Positions 33,372 to 42,712 are shown, numbered from the stretch's first letter. The stretch: DNA of 64,000 nt from Pseudarthrobacter equi (GCF_900105535.1 NZ_LT629779.1:930001-994000); one strand, 5' to 3'. Translations and numbers: made by a program. The notes: generated by a model not told the origin, from the letters alone.

Positions 33372-34970
33372 ATGCACAAGCACCCCCAATCACCCCGGAA
33401 GCTGCGGTGGCGGACCGCCGCCGCAGCCCTGGCGGCGTCCGTTGCGGCCTCGGCCTTCTTGGCCGTCCCCTCGGCACAGGCCAACGAACCCGCTGACCCG
33501 CCGGCCGCCCAGCAGCTCCCGTCGCCCACGCCCGGCTTCGCCCTCCCCACCAAGCACACCCAGCAGGCTGTTGACCCGGCGTCGGACTTCACTTCAAAGT
33601 GGACCCGTGCGGACGCCAAGCAGATCATGGCGCAGAGCAACCCCTCCGTTGCACCGGGCCAGAACTCCATGAGCCCCGACGTCACCATGCCGGAAATCCC
33701 TGAAGATTTCCCCGCCATGAACGACGACGTCTGGGTCTGGGACACCTGGTCCCTGACGGATGAAAACGCCAACCAGATCAGCTACAAGGGCTACGACGTC
33801 ATCTTCTCCCTGGTTGCCGACCGCCACGCCGGCTATGGCTTCGACCAGCGCCACTGGAATGCCCGCATCGGATACTTCTTCCGCAAGACCAACGCCGATC
33901 CGGCCAAAGACAAGTGGAACTACGGCGGACACCTGTTCCTGGACAACACGTCCATCGGCAACACCGAATGGTCCGGCTCCACGCGCCTCATGCAGGGCAA
34001 CCAGGTCAACGTCTTCTACACCGCCACCACGTTCCACGATGTGGCAGAGCGCAACGCCGGTGGCGGCGGAATCGCTCCCGACGCCGCAATCGCCAAGGCA
34101 CTGGGCAAGATCCATGCCGACAAGAACGGCGTGACGTTCGACGGCTTCCAGCACACCAAGCTGCTGGAACCGGACGGCAAGCTGTACCAGAACAAGGCCC
34201 AGAACCCGGGCTTCGCCTTCCGCGACCCGTACACCTTCGCTGACCCGGCGCACCCGGGTAAGACCTACATGGTTTTTGAGGGCAACACCGCCGGAAACCG
34301 CGGCGACTACCAGTGCAAGGGCGAGGACCTGGGCTACCAGCCGGGCGATCCGCACGCTGAAAGCCTGACCGATGTCCAGAACACCGGTTCGCACTACCAG
34401 ACCGCCAACGTGGGCCTGGCCGTCGCCGACAACAAGGACCTCACCAAGTGGTCCTTCCTGCCGCCGATCCTGTCCGCCAACTGCGTCAACGACCAGACTG
34501 AGCGCCCGCAGATCTTCATCCAGAACGAGAACGGCAAGAACAAGTACTACCTGTACACAATCAGCCACCAGTTCACGTATGCGGACGGCATGCGCGGTCC
34601 CGACGGCGTCTACGGCTTCGTGGGCGACGGCATCCGCTCCGACTATCAGCCGGTCAACAACAGCGGCCTGGCGCTCGGCTCACCCACCGACCTCAACCTT
34701 CCGGCCAATAACCCGAGTGGAAGTATCTCGGGCCAGCAGAATGGCCGGCAGTTCCAGGCATACTCGCACTACGTCCAGCCCAACGGCCTGGTGCAGTCGT
34801 TCATCGACAACGTCAACGGCGTCCGCGGCGGATCCCTGTCCCCGACCGTCAAGATCAACTTCAAGAACGGCGTGACCCAGGTGGACCGCAGCTTCGGCCA
34901 GAACGGCCTGGGCCCGTTCGGCTACCTGCCTACCAATAAGCGAATTGGCGGCGAAGGCCTCTACAAGTAA
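33372..34970 (+). CDS. sacB: Levansucrase (GH68)
   Basis: 532 residues: twin-arginine-free Sec-type signal (about 13-38, ending AQANE), then the five-bladed GH68 domain. Catalytic residues are visible: nucleophile Asp124 in VWDTW, transition-state Asp285 in FRDPY, and acid/base Glu377 in DQTERPQ. It splits sucrose outside the cell and builds levan, releasing glucose. The ATG at 33372 follows GAGAAGAG; a TTG at 33348 is less likely. Monocistronic, with a strong terminator 50 bp downstream and a LacI-type operator far upstream. Confidence 0.96.
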   Translation: MHKHPQSPRKLRWRTAAAALAASVAASAFLAVPSAQANEPADPPAAQQLPSPTPGFALPTKHTQQAVDPASDFTSKWTRADAKQIMAQSNPSVAPGQNSMSPDVTMPEIPEDFPAMNDDVWVWDTWSLTDENANQISYKGYDVIFSLVADRHAGYGFDQRHWNARIGYFFRKTNADPAKDKWNYGGHLFLDNTSIGNTEWSGSTRLMQGNQVNVFYTATTFHDVAERNAGGGGIAPDAAIAKALGKIHADKNGVTFDGFQHTKLLEPDGKLYQNKAQNPGFAFRDPYTFADPAHPGKTYMVFEGNTAGNRGDYQCKGEDLGYQPGDPHAESLTDVQNTGSHYQTANVGLAVADNKDLTKWSFLPPILSANCVNDQTERPQIFIQNENGKNKYYLYTISHQFTYADGMRGPDGVYGFVGDGIRSDYQPVNNSGLALGSPTDLNLPANNPSGSISGQQNGRQFQAYSHYVQPNGLVQSFIDNVNGVRGGSLSPTVKINFKNGVTQVDRSFGQNGLGPFGYLPTNKRIGGEGLYK

Positions 34971-35020
34971 CAAGACCGCGGCACCTGCCGCTTCCGCCGC
35001 CTGCTCCAGGCGGCACCGCT

Positions 35021-35062
35021 CAGGCGGGGATGTCCTTGGGGGCCTCCCCGCCTGGGCCTTTT
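35021..35062 (+). terminator. Terminator after levansucrase
   Basis: 10-bp perfect stem CAGGCGGGGA (35021-35030) / TCCCCGCCTG (35045-35054), followed by GGCCTTTTAA. Confidence 0.85.
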
Positions 35063-35195
35063 AACTGTCCCGCTCGACGGTTGTCACGCCCCGCACCTAC
35101 ATCACCGCGATTCCACTGCACCTGTCGCGGAGCGATTTCAGCACATCACCGCAGGCTGGGGATAGGGTTGGAAACAAAAGAAGGGGGAGTGCCTG

Positions 35196-35657
35196 ATGGA
35201 ATACCAGAACCCACAACCCACACCGGGTGTCCACCGCGGGGCCGTGCCGGTTCCCGCTGCGGTGCCGGGGCCGGGCCGCACCGTCATTTCCGAAACCGCC
35301 GTGGCCAAGGTTGCCGGTATCGCCGCCAGGGCGGTCCCCGGTGTCTATTCCCTTGGTTCGGGCCCGTCCCGGGCGCTGGGTGCCATCCGGGATGCCGTGG
35401 GCAGTACCGACCATGCCACGGGGGTCAGGGCGGAAGTCGGCGAAACGCAGGTGGCTGTCGACATCAGCCTGGTTGCCAGTTACGGCACGCCCCTGCATTC
35501 CTTGGCCAACCAGGTCCGCGCCGCGGTCTACCGGGCCGTGGAGGAACTCGTAGGGCTTCAGGTCATCGAGGTGAACGTGGAGGTCACCGACGTCTACGTG
35601 CCGCCGCCCGTCAAGCCGGCAGTCTCCGGCTCTCCGGAAAGGGAGGCATTGCTGTGA
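35196..35657 (+). CDS. Asp23/Gls24 family envelope stress protein
   Basis: 153 residues. The Asp23 domain (about 28-135) shows TVISETAVAKVAGIAARAVPGVYSL, VRAEVGETQVAVDISLVASYG and LQVIEVNVEVTDV. In Gram-positive bacteria Asp23 is an abundant protein held at the membrane by AmaP and induced by alkaline or cell-wall stress. The N-terminus is Pro-rich and disordered. ATG follows AGAAGGGGGAG. First of five overlapping genes. Confidence 0.92.
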   Translation: MEYQNPQPTPGVHRGAVPVPAAVPGPGRTVISETAVAKVAGIAARAVPGVYSLGSGPSRALGAIRDAVGSTDHATGVRAEVGETQVAVDISLVASYGTPLHSLANQVRAAVYRAVEELVGLQVIEVNVEVTDVYVPPPVKPAVSGSPEREALL

Positions 35658-35845
35658 ATCTCACTGTGGCAGGCATCGCGATGGGTGCCTTTGTTGCTTT
35701 CATGTCCCTGCAGTTCGGCCTCTGGGGCTTCCTCGTCTCTTTGCTCTTCATGGCCATCGGAGCGCTCCTGGGCCGTGCCGCCGAAGGAAAGCTGGACCTG
35801 CGCGGCGTCCTTGACGCCATCACGGGCCGGCGTTCATCGTCATGA
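35654..35845 (+). CDS. Small membrane protein of the Asp23 cluster (DUF2273-like)
   Basis: 63 residues from a GTG that overlaps the Asp23 stop (GTGA). Two hydrophobic segments, VAGIAMGAFVAFMSLQFG and WGFLVSLLFMAIGALLG, then a soluble tail KLDLRGVLDAITGRR. The pattern and position match the DUF2273 small proteins found beside asp23. It overlaps the next gene by ATGA. Confidence 0.8.
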   Translation: MNLTVAGIAMGAFVAFMSLQFGLWGFLVSLLFMAIGALLGRAAEGKLDLRGVLDAITGRRSSS

Positions 35846-36219
35846 GCGCGCCGGCGCCGGCTGTGCCGGGGCAGGTGCTCAACGGCCATAACCGGATCAG
35901 CACGCAGGCGCTGACCAGCCTCGCCAAGGCGTCGGCGGCCCGCGAGTTCGGCGTTGACGCCCAGGACGTCCGTGCCGACTGGGCGGACGACGACGGGCTG
36001 CTGGCTTTGTCGCTTGTCACGCCTATCAGGGTCCCCCCGCTGCAGGCGGCGATGGATCCGGGGCGGATTGACTTGGTGGGCGGTTCCATCTGGCAGCGTA
36101 CGGTGCAGGCCAAGGCCCGCATCCTGGCCACGGTGACCGAGCTCAGCGGAGCCAGCCTGAGCCGGGTGGACATCAGGATCAGCGGGGCAAGGATCAGCGA
36201 AGGAGGTCGGGTGCAGTGA
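35842..36219 (+). CDS. Asp23-like accessory protein
   Basis: 125 residues, soluble. ISTQALTSLAKASAAREFGV, then DGLLALSLVTPIRVP and ARILATVTELSGASLSRVDIRISG resemble a shortened and diverged Asp23 domain. It overlaps its neighbours on both sides by 4 bp, so it is tightly coupled to the cluster. Function unknown. Confidence 0.75.
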   Translation: MSAPAPAVPGQVLNGHNRISTQALTSLAKASAAREFGVDAQDVRADWADDDGLLALSLVTPIRVPPLQAAMDPGRIDLVGGSIWQRTVQAKARILATVTELSGASLSRVDIRISGARISEGGRVQ

Positions 36220-36872
36220 GCAGCAGCGTGGAGACACGGGGCAGCGACGCCCGCGGCGGCAGGGGCGGACGCCACAATGGCCGGAGCCCGGACATGGCCC
36301 GGATCGTGCGCCGGGAAACACGTTCGACGCGTGCCGGCGTCGCCATCGTTGCCGCTGTAGTGGTCATGGCGCTGGCCGGGTACGGGCTGCTGGAGGCTGC
36401 GGTGCACGCCATTGGCCAGCCGCCCTGGCTGATCGAACCCCAAGTCGCCGCAGAGCGGCTGACGGTGCTTCCCGCAGGGATTTCACCCCTCCTGCTGGGT
36501 GCCATCGGCGCCGTGCTTGCCATGGTGGGACTGGTCTTTTTCCTCAACGGTGTGGCTCCGGGACGCCGCGCCAGGCACACGCTCGCCGGCGGTTGGCTCG
36601 AATCCGGTCGTCCCGCCGTCGTCATTGACGACGAAGTGATCGCTTCGTCGCTGGCCCGCCGGGCTCGGCTGGCCGCAAACGTTACGCCGGAGCAGGTAAT
36701 GGTGGTGGTCTCGCAGCGCCAGGTCATGGTGAACGTCCGGCCCACGTCGGGCGTGCCCGTCGATGGAGACTCGGTCCTGGCCGCCGTCCGGGAGGAAGTG
36801 GAGCAGATGGCGCTCGATCCAGCACCGGAAGTCCGTATTAACGTGGCACCGTCCGGGGTGGTGGGAGCATGA
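36216..36872 (+). CDS. DUF6286-like membrane protein of the Asp23 cluster
   Basis: 218 residues: basic Gly/Arg-rich N-terminus, transmembrane helix (about 42-62), short outside loop (about 63-87), second helix (about 88-110), then a cytoplasmic alpha/beta domain with AVVIDDEVIASSLARRARLAANV and VRINVAPSG that looks Asp23-related. GTG start overlapping the previous stop. The family name is from memory and the role is inferred from position. Confidence 0.75.
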   Translation: MSSSVETRGSDARGGRGGRHNGRSPDMARIVRRETRSTRAGVAIVAAVVVMALAGYGLLEAAVHAIGQPPWLIEPQVAAERLTVLPAGISPLLLGAIGAVLAMVGLVFFLNGVAPGRRARHTLAGGWLESGRPAVVIDDEVIASSLARRARLAANVTPEQVMVVVSQRQVMVNVRPTSGVPVDGDSVLAAVREEVEQMALDPAPEVRINVAPSGVVGA

Positions 36873-37480
36873 ACAGCACACCAACCGCCCTGAACCGGAT
36901 CCTCCTGACACTGCTCGGCCTGAAACTGCTGGCGGTTGGCCTCCTGCTGGTCCTGCTGGCCACCGTTCCCGCCGTCGCAGCGTGGTGGCATTCCTGGTCC
37001 GCGGCAGCCTGGAGCACCGCCAACGATGCCTTCAACGCCACCCGGTTCCCCGGGCGGACGGAAAGCTGGCTCTGGATGGTGGTGGCATTGGTCCTGCTGG
37101 TCCTGATCGGACTGATGGTTGCCTGGGTGGCCCAGCAGGGTAAGGGCCGGTCGAACCTCCTGGCATCCGAATATGATCCCGGGGAAGTCCCCGGCGATGT
37201 CCGGATCGGCGCGGGAGTGGCCGAACAGGCGCTCAAGCAGGCGCTCGCCGGCCGCCCGGACCTCGCCTCGTCCAGCGTGACCACCTACGACGTCAAAGGC
37301 ACCCCGACGCTGAGGATCCGGCTGCTGCCCCGACAGGGGGTGGCGCCGCATCTTCTGGCCGCCGAAGTCGCCGGTCTGGTTGATGCCCTTGACGCTGTGG
37401 TGGGAAGGAAGACTCCCGTCCTCATCCATATCGGCGCCGGGGCCCGGACCCGCTTCGGCAGGGCCGAGCGGGTCCGCTGA
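36869..37480 (+). CDS. amaP: AmaP-like membrane anchor of Asp23
   Basis: 203 residues: two hydrophobic helices (about 12-40 and 68-90) separated by an outside loop rich in Trp (AAWWHSWSAAAW), then a cytoplasmic domain with DVRIGAGVAEQALKQAL and PTLRIRLLPRQGVAPHLLAAEVAGLVDALDAVVG. This is the layout of alkaline-shock membrane anchor proteins. Last gene of the five-gene run and convergent with the alpha-glucosidase gene. Confidence 0.75.
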   Translation: MNSTPTALNRILLTLLGLKLLAVGLLLVLLATVPAVAAWWHSWSAAAWSTANDAFNATRFPGRTESWLWMVVALVLLVLIGLMVAWVAQQGKGRSNLLASEYDPGEVPGDVRIGAGVAEQALKQALAGRPDLASSSVTTYDVKGTPTLRIRLLPRQGVAPHLLAAEVAGLVDALDAVVGRKTPVLIHIGAGARTRFGRAERVR

Positions 37481-37510
37481 CGCACTGTTCCCGGGTTGGC
37501 TTAACTGGGC

Positions 37511-39349
37511 CTAGCCCTGCCGGTCCTGGGCATTCCCCGGTTGAAGTGTGGTTGTCTTCTGCAGGTACACGGTGCAGTCCACCGGAATTTCCTGCATGTC
37601 CGCCCACTCTGCCCGCGGCTCCGGCCCGCTGGACACCGCCACGGCATAGCCGCCAGGCACCGGGGCGCTGGCGAATCCCATGTTCGCAACCACCAGCACG
37701 TCCCCGTTGGTGAAGGCCAGCACGCCGCTCTCCGGTGAATGGGCTTCTGCCCATTCGACGCTCCCCGCCCCCAGTTTCTCCGCCGCCCGGAAAGCCAGGG
37801 CGGCGCGGTACAGCTCCAGCGTGGACCCTTCCATACCGTCCTGCAGGTCCGCTGCATGCGGACCGAAGCTGTCCGGCTGCGGCAGCCAGGGTTCCGCGGC
37901 GTTCTCAGCAGGGTCCGAGAACCCGAAGCCCGGAGCCCCTGCGGTCCATGGCAACGGAACCCGGCAGCCGTCCCGGCCGATTTCCGCGCCCCTGGTGCGG
38001 AAGAACGTGGGATCCTGCCGTGCCCCGGCGGGAAGCATGGTGTGCTCCGGCAGGCCCAGTTCTTCGCCCTGGTACAGGTAGGCCGAGCCGGGAAGTGCCA
38101 GCGACACCAGCGTGGCGGCCCGGGCCCGCGCCAGCCCCAACGAGGCGTCCGGCTGTTCGTCGTCCGGGCCGATGCCTTTGGGAAAGGATGTGGGATCGGG
38201 CAGGCCAAAGCGGGTGGTGTGCCGGACGGTGTCATGGTTGCTGAGCACCCAGGTGCACGGTGCGCCTACGGTGGCCGCGGCGGCCAGCGAGGTATCGATG
38301 GCCGCCGCCATCCGCTCCGCATCCCACCCGGCCAGCAGGAAGTCGAAGTTGAACGCCTGCTGCATCTCGTCCTGGCGGACGTAGCGGGCCAGCCGTTCCG
38401 CCGGTTCAACCCAGGCTTCGGCCACGAGCATGCGGTCGGGACCGTACGCGGACAGCACCTTGTGCCAGTCGCGGTAGATCGCGTGGACACCTTCCTGGTC
38501 GAAGAAGGGCGACGGCGGATACACCGGTGATACCGCACGGTGCGGTTCTTCGGCGTCGGTGTGGGCACCGGGGGCATCGCCCGGGAGCAGGGGATCCCGG
38601 TGCGGGGCAGTGCCCTCCACCATGGCAGCCACGCCGTCCCAGTCCGGCAGGCCGGCCTCCTTGACAAGTCCGTGGGCAACGTCCACCCGGAAGCCGTCCA
38701 CGCCCCGGTCCAGCCAGAACCGCAGGACTGACCGCATCTCTTCCTGGACCTCTGCATTGTCCCAGTTCAGGTCCGGCTGCTTGGTGTCGAAGAGGTGGAG
38801 GTACCACTCTCCGTCCTGGCCGCCGGCGTCGGTGACCCGGGTCCAGGCCGGGCCGCCGAAGATTGACTTCCAGTTGTTGGGTGGCCTGTTGCCGTCCCCG
38901 GACCCCGGCTCAGAGTCCTTGCCCGGCCGGAAGATGTACCTGTCCCTCTCGGCGGACCCCGGCGGCGCCGCCAGCGCTTCCCGGAACCACAGGTGCTCAT
39001 CCGAGGTGTGGTTGGGAACCAGGTCAACGATGACCTTCAGTCCCCGCCCGTGAGCATCCTGCAACATGCTGTCGAAGTCGGCCAGGGATCCGAACAGGGG
39101 GTCCACCTGGCGGTAGTCGGCCACGTCGTAGCCGCCGTCAGCCTGGGGTGACTTATAAAAAGGGGAGAGCCAGACGGCGTCTACTCCCAACCGCTCCAGG
39201 TATGGCAGGCGGGCGGTCACGCCGCGGAGATCACCCATTCCGTCGCCGTCAGCGTCGGCGAAGGAGCGGGGATAGACCTGGTAGACCACAGCGTCGGCCC
39301 ACCATTCGCGGCTGTTGCTGGGGGCACCTGGAACGGACGGGTTGGACAT
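37511..39349 (-). CDS. GH13 alpha-glucosidase / oligo-1,6-glucosidase
   Basis: 612 residues, cytoplasmic. The family 13 barrel carries nucleophile Asp223 (DGFRVDVAHG), acid/base Glu311 (LVAEAWVEP) and Asp373 (VLSNHDTVRH), with the N-terminal WWADAVVYQVYPRSFAD and GDLRGVTARLPYL of the alpha-glucosidase subgroup. It would cleave imported alpha-glucosides (maltose, isomaltose, trehalose- or sucrose-type). ATG follows AAGGGGAACC. It is divergent from a sugar ABC transporter across a LacI operator. Confidence 0.95.
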   Translation of the reverse strand: MSNPSVPGAPSNSREWWADAVVYQVYPRSFADADGDGMGDLRGVTARLPYLERLGVDAVWLSPFYKSPQADGGYDVADYRQVDPLFGSLADFDSMLQDAHGRGLKVIVDLVPNHTSDEHLWFREALAAPPGSAERDRYIFRPGKDSEPGSGDGNRPPNNWKSIFGGPAWTRVTDAGGQDGEWYLHLFDTKQPDLNWDNAEVQEEMRSVLRFWLDRGVDGFRVDVAHGLVKEAGLPDWDGVAAMVEGTAPHRDPLLPGDAPGAHTDAEEPHRAVSPVYPPSPFFDQEGVHAIYRDWHKVLSAYGPDRMLVAEAWVEPAERLARYVRQDEMQQAFNFDFLLAGWDAERMAAAIDTSLAAAATVGAPCTWVLSNHDTVRHTTRFGLPDPTSFPKGIGPDDEQPDASLGLARARAATLVSLALPGSAYLYQGEELGLPEHTMLPAGARQDPTFFRTRGAEIGRDGCRVPLPWTAGAPGFGFSDPAENAAEPWLPQPDSFGPHAADLQDGMEGSTLELYRAALAFRAAEKLGAGSVEWAEAHSPESGVLAFTNGDVLVVANMGFASAPVPGGYAVAVSSGPEPRAEWADMQEIPVDCTVYLQKTTTLQPGNAQDRQG

Positions 39350-39375
39350 TTGGTTCCCCTTAGATAACTTTTTGA

Positions 39376-39389
39376 TGTAAACGCTTGCA
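39376..39389. promoter_or_regulatory. LacI-family operator between alpha-glucosidase and ABC transporter
   Basis: TGTAAACGCTTGCA fits the LacI/CcpA-type consensus TGNAANCGNTTNCA at every fixed position. It lies 27 bp before the glucosidase ATG and 100 bp before the binding-protein ATG, so a single repressor could control both. The regulator is probably the LacI protein at 43085. Confidence 0.8.
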
Positions 39390-39488
39390 TGAACCGCAGC
39401 AACCTTACTAGTGTGACAGGCACCACATCAACCTCACCAACAACCGCACTGTCGACTTACTTGTCTCTCAGCGAGGAGCTTCAAGCCA

Positions 39489-40775
39489 ATGAAAACCCCT
39501 AGATTCCTTCTGCCGGTTGCCACGGCCGGCGTTCTGGCCCTTTCCCTGTCCGCCTGTGCCGGCGGAGGAGGTGGCGGAACCTCGGGCGACGGCAGCGACG
39601 CTGAAGCCAACCTCGACAGCCGGGGCCCCATCACGTACGTGCAGGGCAAGGACAACAGCAACGTTGTCCGTCCGCTGATCGAAAAGTGGAACGCCGCGCA
39701 CCCGGACGAAAAGGTCACCTTCAAGGAGCAGACCGACAACGCCGACCAGCAGCACGATGACCTGGTGCAGAACTTCCAGGCAAAGAACGCTGACTACGAC
39801 GTAGCCAGCGTGGATGTCGTGTGGACGGCCGAGTTCGCCGCCAAGGGCTGGCTGCAGCCGCTCAAGGACAAGATGGCCATCGACACCAAGGGCATGCTGG
39901 AGCCCACCATCGAGGCAGGCTCCTACAAGGGCACTCTCTACGCAGCTCCCGTCTCCTCCGACGGCGGCATCCTGTACTACCGCAAGGACCTGGTGCCCAC
40001 GCCGCCGAAGACCTGGGACGAGATGATGGGCATGTGCTCCATCGCCAAGCAGAACAACATGGGCTGCTACGCCGGGCAGTTCAAGCAGTATGAGGGCCTC
40101 ACCGTCAACGCCTCGGAAGCAATCAACTCCGCCGGTGGATCCGTCCTCGACAAGGACGGCAAGCCGAACCTGAACACCCCCGAGGCCGAAGCGGGCCTGA
40201 ACAACCTGGTGAAGGCCTTCAAGGACGGAAACATCCCGGCTGAAGCCATCACCTACCAGGAAGAGGAAAGCCGCCGTGCCTTCCAGGACGGCAAGCTCCT
40301 GTTCCTGCGCAACTGGCCCTACGTCTACAACCTGGCAACCACTGAAGGTTCCTCCAAGGTCAAGGACGTTCTGGGCATGGCAGCCCTTCCGGGCAAGGAC
40401 GGCCCCGGCGCTTCCTCCCTCGGTGGCCACAGCGCAGCCGTCAGCGTCTACTCCGACCACAAGGCCACGTCCCTGGACTTCGTGAAGTTCCTGGTGCAGG
40501 AAGAACAGCAGAAGTTCTTCGCAACCCAGGGTTCGCTGGCCCCGGTCCTCGGTGACCTGTACCAGGACCAGGAACTGGTTGCCAAGCTGCCGTACCTGCC
40601 GGTGCTCAAGACCTCCATCGAGAATGCTGTTCCCCGGCCGGTAACCCCGTTCTACCCTGCAGTCACCAAGGCCATCCAGGACAACGCCTACGCGGCGCTG
40701 AAGGGTGAAAAGCCCGCCAAGGATGCGCTCTCCGACATGCAGAAGTCCATCGAGACCGCCGGCGCAGGATCGTAA
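39489..40775 (+). CDS. Sugar ABC transporter substrate-binding lipoprotein
   Basis: 428 residues: lipoprotein signal with lipobox SLSAC (Cys23), a Gly-rich spacer, then a cluster B (MalE-like) solute receptor: VVRPLIEKWNAAHPDEKVTFK, DVVWTAEFAAKGWLQPL, GGILYYRKDLV, and LLFLRNWPYVYNL. It captures an alpha-glucoside outside the membrane, given its glucosidase neighbour; trehalose, maltose or sucrose-type sugars are the candidates. ATG follows GAGGAG. First gene of the transport operon. Confidence 0.93.
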   Translation: MKTPRFLLPVATAGVLALSLSACAGGGGGGTSGDGSDAEANLDSRGPITYVQGKDNSNVVRPLIEKWNAAHPDEKVTFKEQTDNADQQHDDLVQNFQAKNADYDVASVDVVWTAEFAAKGWLQPLKDKMAIDTKGMLEPTIEAGSYKGTLYAAPVSSDGGILYYRKDLVPTPPKTWDEMMGMCSIAKQNNMGCYAGQFKQYEGLTVNASEAINSAGGSVLDKDGKPNLNTPEAEAGLNNLVKAFKDGNIPAEAITYQEEESRRAFQDGKLLFLRNWPYVYNLATTEGSSKVKDVLGMAALPGKDGPGASSLGGHSAAVSVYSDHKATSLDFVKFLVQEEQQKFFATQGSLAPVLGDLYQDQELVAKLPYLPVLKTSIENAVPRPVTPFYPAVTKAIQDNAYAALKGEKPAKDALSDMQKSIETAGAGS

Positions 40776-40781
40776 CAAGCC

Positions 40782-41819
40782 ATGGCTACCGAATTGGGCC
40801 CGACGCCGGTCAAGCAGCCGGCGTCGGGCGCCGCCCCGGCCCATCACGGGCCTAAAGGGGTAGGCGAAGACAACAGGATTGCCAGCCAGGGCCGGTGGGC
40901 CACTTGGCTGCTGGCGCCGACTGTCGTCGCGCTGGCCATCGTGATCGTGTACCCGATCATCAGCGCGCTCGTGATGTCCTTCCAGAAGGACGCCGGGCTC
41001 GATCCCGTCACGGGTCTTTTCACGGATGGCGGCGCGGCCGGCATCCAGAATTATGTGAACTGGCTGGGGCAGCAGTGTGCCGCCCAGGGTGGCGGAACGG
41101 TGGCTTGCCCGCCGGGCACCCTCGGAGGCCAGTTCTGGTCCGCGACAGCCACCACCTTCTTCTTCACCGTGGTGACTGTCGCCTTGGAGACCGTCCTGGG
41201 GTTCTGGATGGCCATGATCATGGCTCGGACCTTCAAGGGACGCAGCCTGGTCCGCGCAGCCGTCCTGGTGCCGTGGGCCATTCCCACCGCCGTCACCGCG
41301 CAGCTGTGGCTGTTCATGTTCGACTTCAACGGCATCATCAACAAGCTGTTCAACGTCTCCATTCTGTGGACGGGCAGCGAGTGGCCCGCCAAATGGGCGG
41401 TCATCATCGCCGATACCTGGAAAACCACGCCCTTTATGGCGCTGCTGATCCTGGCCGGCCTGCAGATGATTCCGGCCGAGGTTTACGAGGCATCAAAGGT
41501 GGACGGTGCCAGTGCCTGGCAGCGCTTCCGCCTGATCACGCTGCCCCTGGTCAAGCCCGCGCTGATGGTCGCCATCCTGTTCCGTACCCTTGACGCGCTG
41601 AGGATGTTCGACCTTCCGTACATCCTCACCGGCGGTGCCAACAACACCACCACACTGTCCATCCTGGTGATCAACCAGATCAGGCAAGGGTTCAACTCAG
41701 CGGCGGCGTTGTCCACCATTACGTTCGTCATCATCTTCCTGGTGGCGTTCATTTTCGTCCGGTTCCTGGGCGCCAACGTGGTGGAACAGAGCGGCGCAAC
41801 CGGTAAGGGGAAGAAATGA
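40782..41819 (+). CDS. Sugar ABC transporter permease (MalF-like)
   Basis: 345 residues, six main transmembrane helices after a 40-residue cytoplasmic N-terminus, and an EAA loop EVYEASKVDGASAWQRF for contact with the ATPase. It is the first inner-membrane subunit of the importer, 6 bp after the binding-protein gene. No ATPase gene is in the operon; carbohydrate importers of this type in actinobacteria often share a distant MsiK-type ATPase. Confidence 0.93.
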   Translation: MATELGPTPVKQPASGAAPAHHGPKGVGEDNRIASQGRWATWLLAPTVVALAIVIVYPIISALVMSFQKDAGLDPVTGLFTDGGAAGIQNYVNWLGQQCAAQGGGTVACPPGTLGGQFWSATATTFFFTVVTVALETVLGFWMAMIMARTFKGRSLVRAAVLVPWAIPTAVTAQLWLFMFDFNGIINKLFNVSILWTGSEWPAKWAVIIADTWKTTPFMALLILAGLQMIPAEVYEASKVDGASAWQRFRLITLPLVKPALMVAILFRTLDALRMFDLPYILTGGANNTTTLSILVINQIRQGFNSAAALSTITFVIIFLVAFIFVRFLGANVVEQSGATGKGKK

Positions 41820-42712
41820 CAACCGCAAGTGCTCCCGCCGGAGTGCGGCTGGACCAGAACGCCGCACGCAAGACCGCCCAAAACCGGGAAAGGTGGGCGA
41901 GTGCCAGGACGTACATCAGTGCCGCCGTCATCCTGATCTGGTGCCTGGCGCCCGCCTACTGGATGGTGGTGACGGCGTTCCGCGAGGTGGGCTTCACCTA
42001 TGACACCACTCCGTGGCCAACCCACGTCACGCTGGACAACTTCCTGACTGCCTTCGACACATCGTTTGGCAACAAGTTCGGCCAGGCGCTGCTGAACAGC
42101 ATCATCATCGGCGTCACTGTCACTGTGGTGTCGCTCGTCATCGGCGTTTTTGCCGCGTACGCGCTTGCAAGGCTCAACTTCCGGTTCAAGTACCTGGTAC
42201 TGGGCTTCATCCTGGGCGCCTCGATGTTCCCGGGTGTTGCCCTTATCACCCCGCTGTTCCAGCTCTTTACGAACATTGGCTGGATGGGTACCTACCAGGC
42301 GCTGATCATTCCGAACATCTCGTTCGTCCTGCCGCTGACCGTCTATACGCTGACGTCCTTCTTCCGTGAGATGCCCTGGGAGTTGGAGGAGTCTGCACGC
42401 GTGGACGGTTGCACGCAGGGACAGGCATTCCGCAAGGTGATCATGCCGCTGGCGGCTCCGGCCATCTTTACAACGGCCATCCTGGCGTTCATCTCCTCCT
42501 GGAATGAATTCCTGATTGCCAGCCAGCTGTCGAACGAACGGACCCAGCCGGTTACCGTTGCAATCGCCAGCTTCGCGGGTGCGCAGCCGAACCAGATCCC
42601 CTACACGGCCATCATGGCCGCAGGCACCATCGTCACCATTCCCCTGGTGATCCTGGTGCTGGTCTTCCAGCGCAAGATTGTTGCCGGCCTGACGGCAGGT
42701 GCAGTCAAGTGA
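41816..42712 (+). CDS. Sugar ABC transporter permease (MalG-like)
   Basis: 298 residues, six transmembrane helices, EAA loop PWELEESARVDGCTQGQAF, and the EFLIASQLSNERTQPVTVAI segment typical of MalG/LacG-type subunits. ATGA overlap with the MalF-like gene and with the small gene downstream. Confidence 0.94.
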   Translation: MTTASAPAGVRLDQNAARKTAQNRERWASARTYISAAVILIWCLAPAYWMVVTAFREVGFTYDTTPWPTHVTLDNFLTAFDTSFGNKFGQALLNSIIIGVTVTVVSLVIGVFAAYALARLNFRFKYLVLGFILGASMFPGVALITPLFQLFTNIGWMGTYQALIIPNISFVLPLTVYTLTSFFREMPWELEESARVDGCTQGQAFRKVIMPLAAPAIFTTAILAFISSWNEFLIASQLSNERTQPVTVAIASFAGAQPNQIPYTAIMAAGTIVTIPLVILVLVFQRKIVAGLTAGAVK

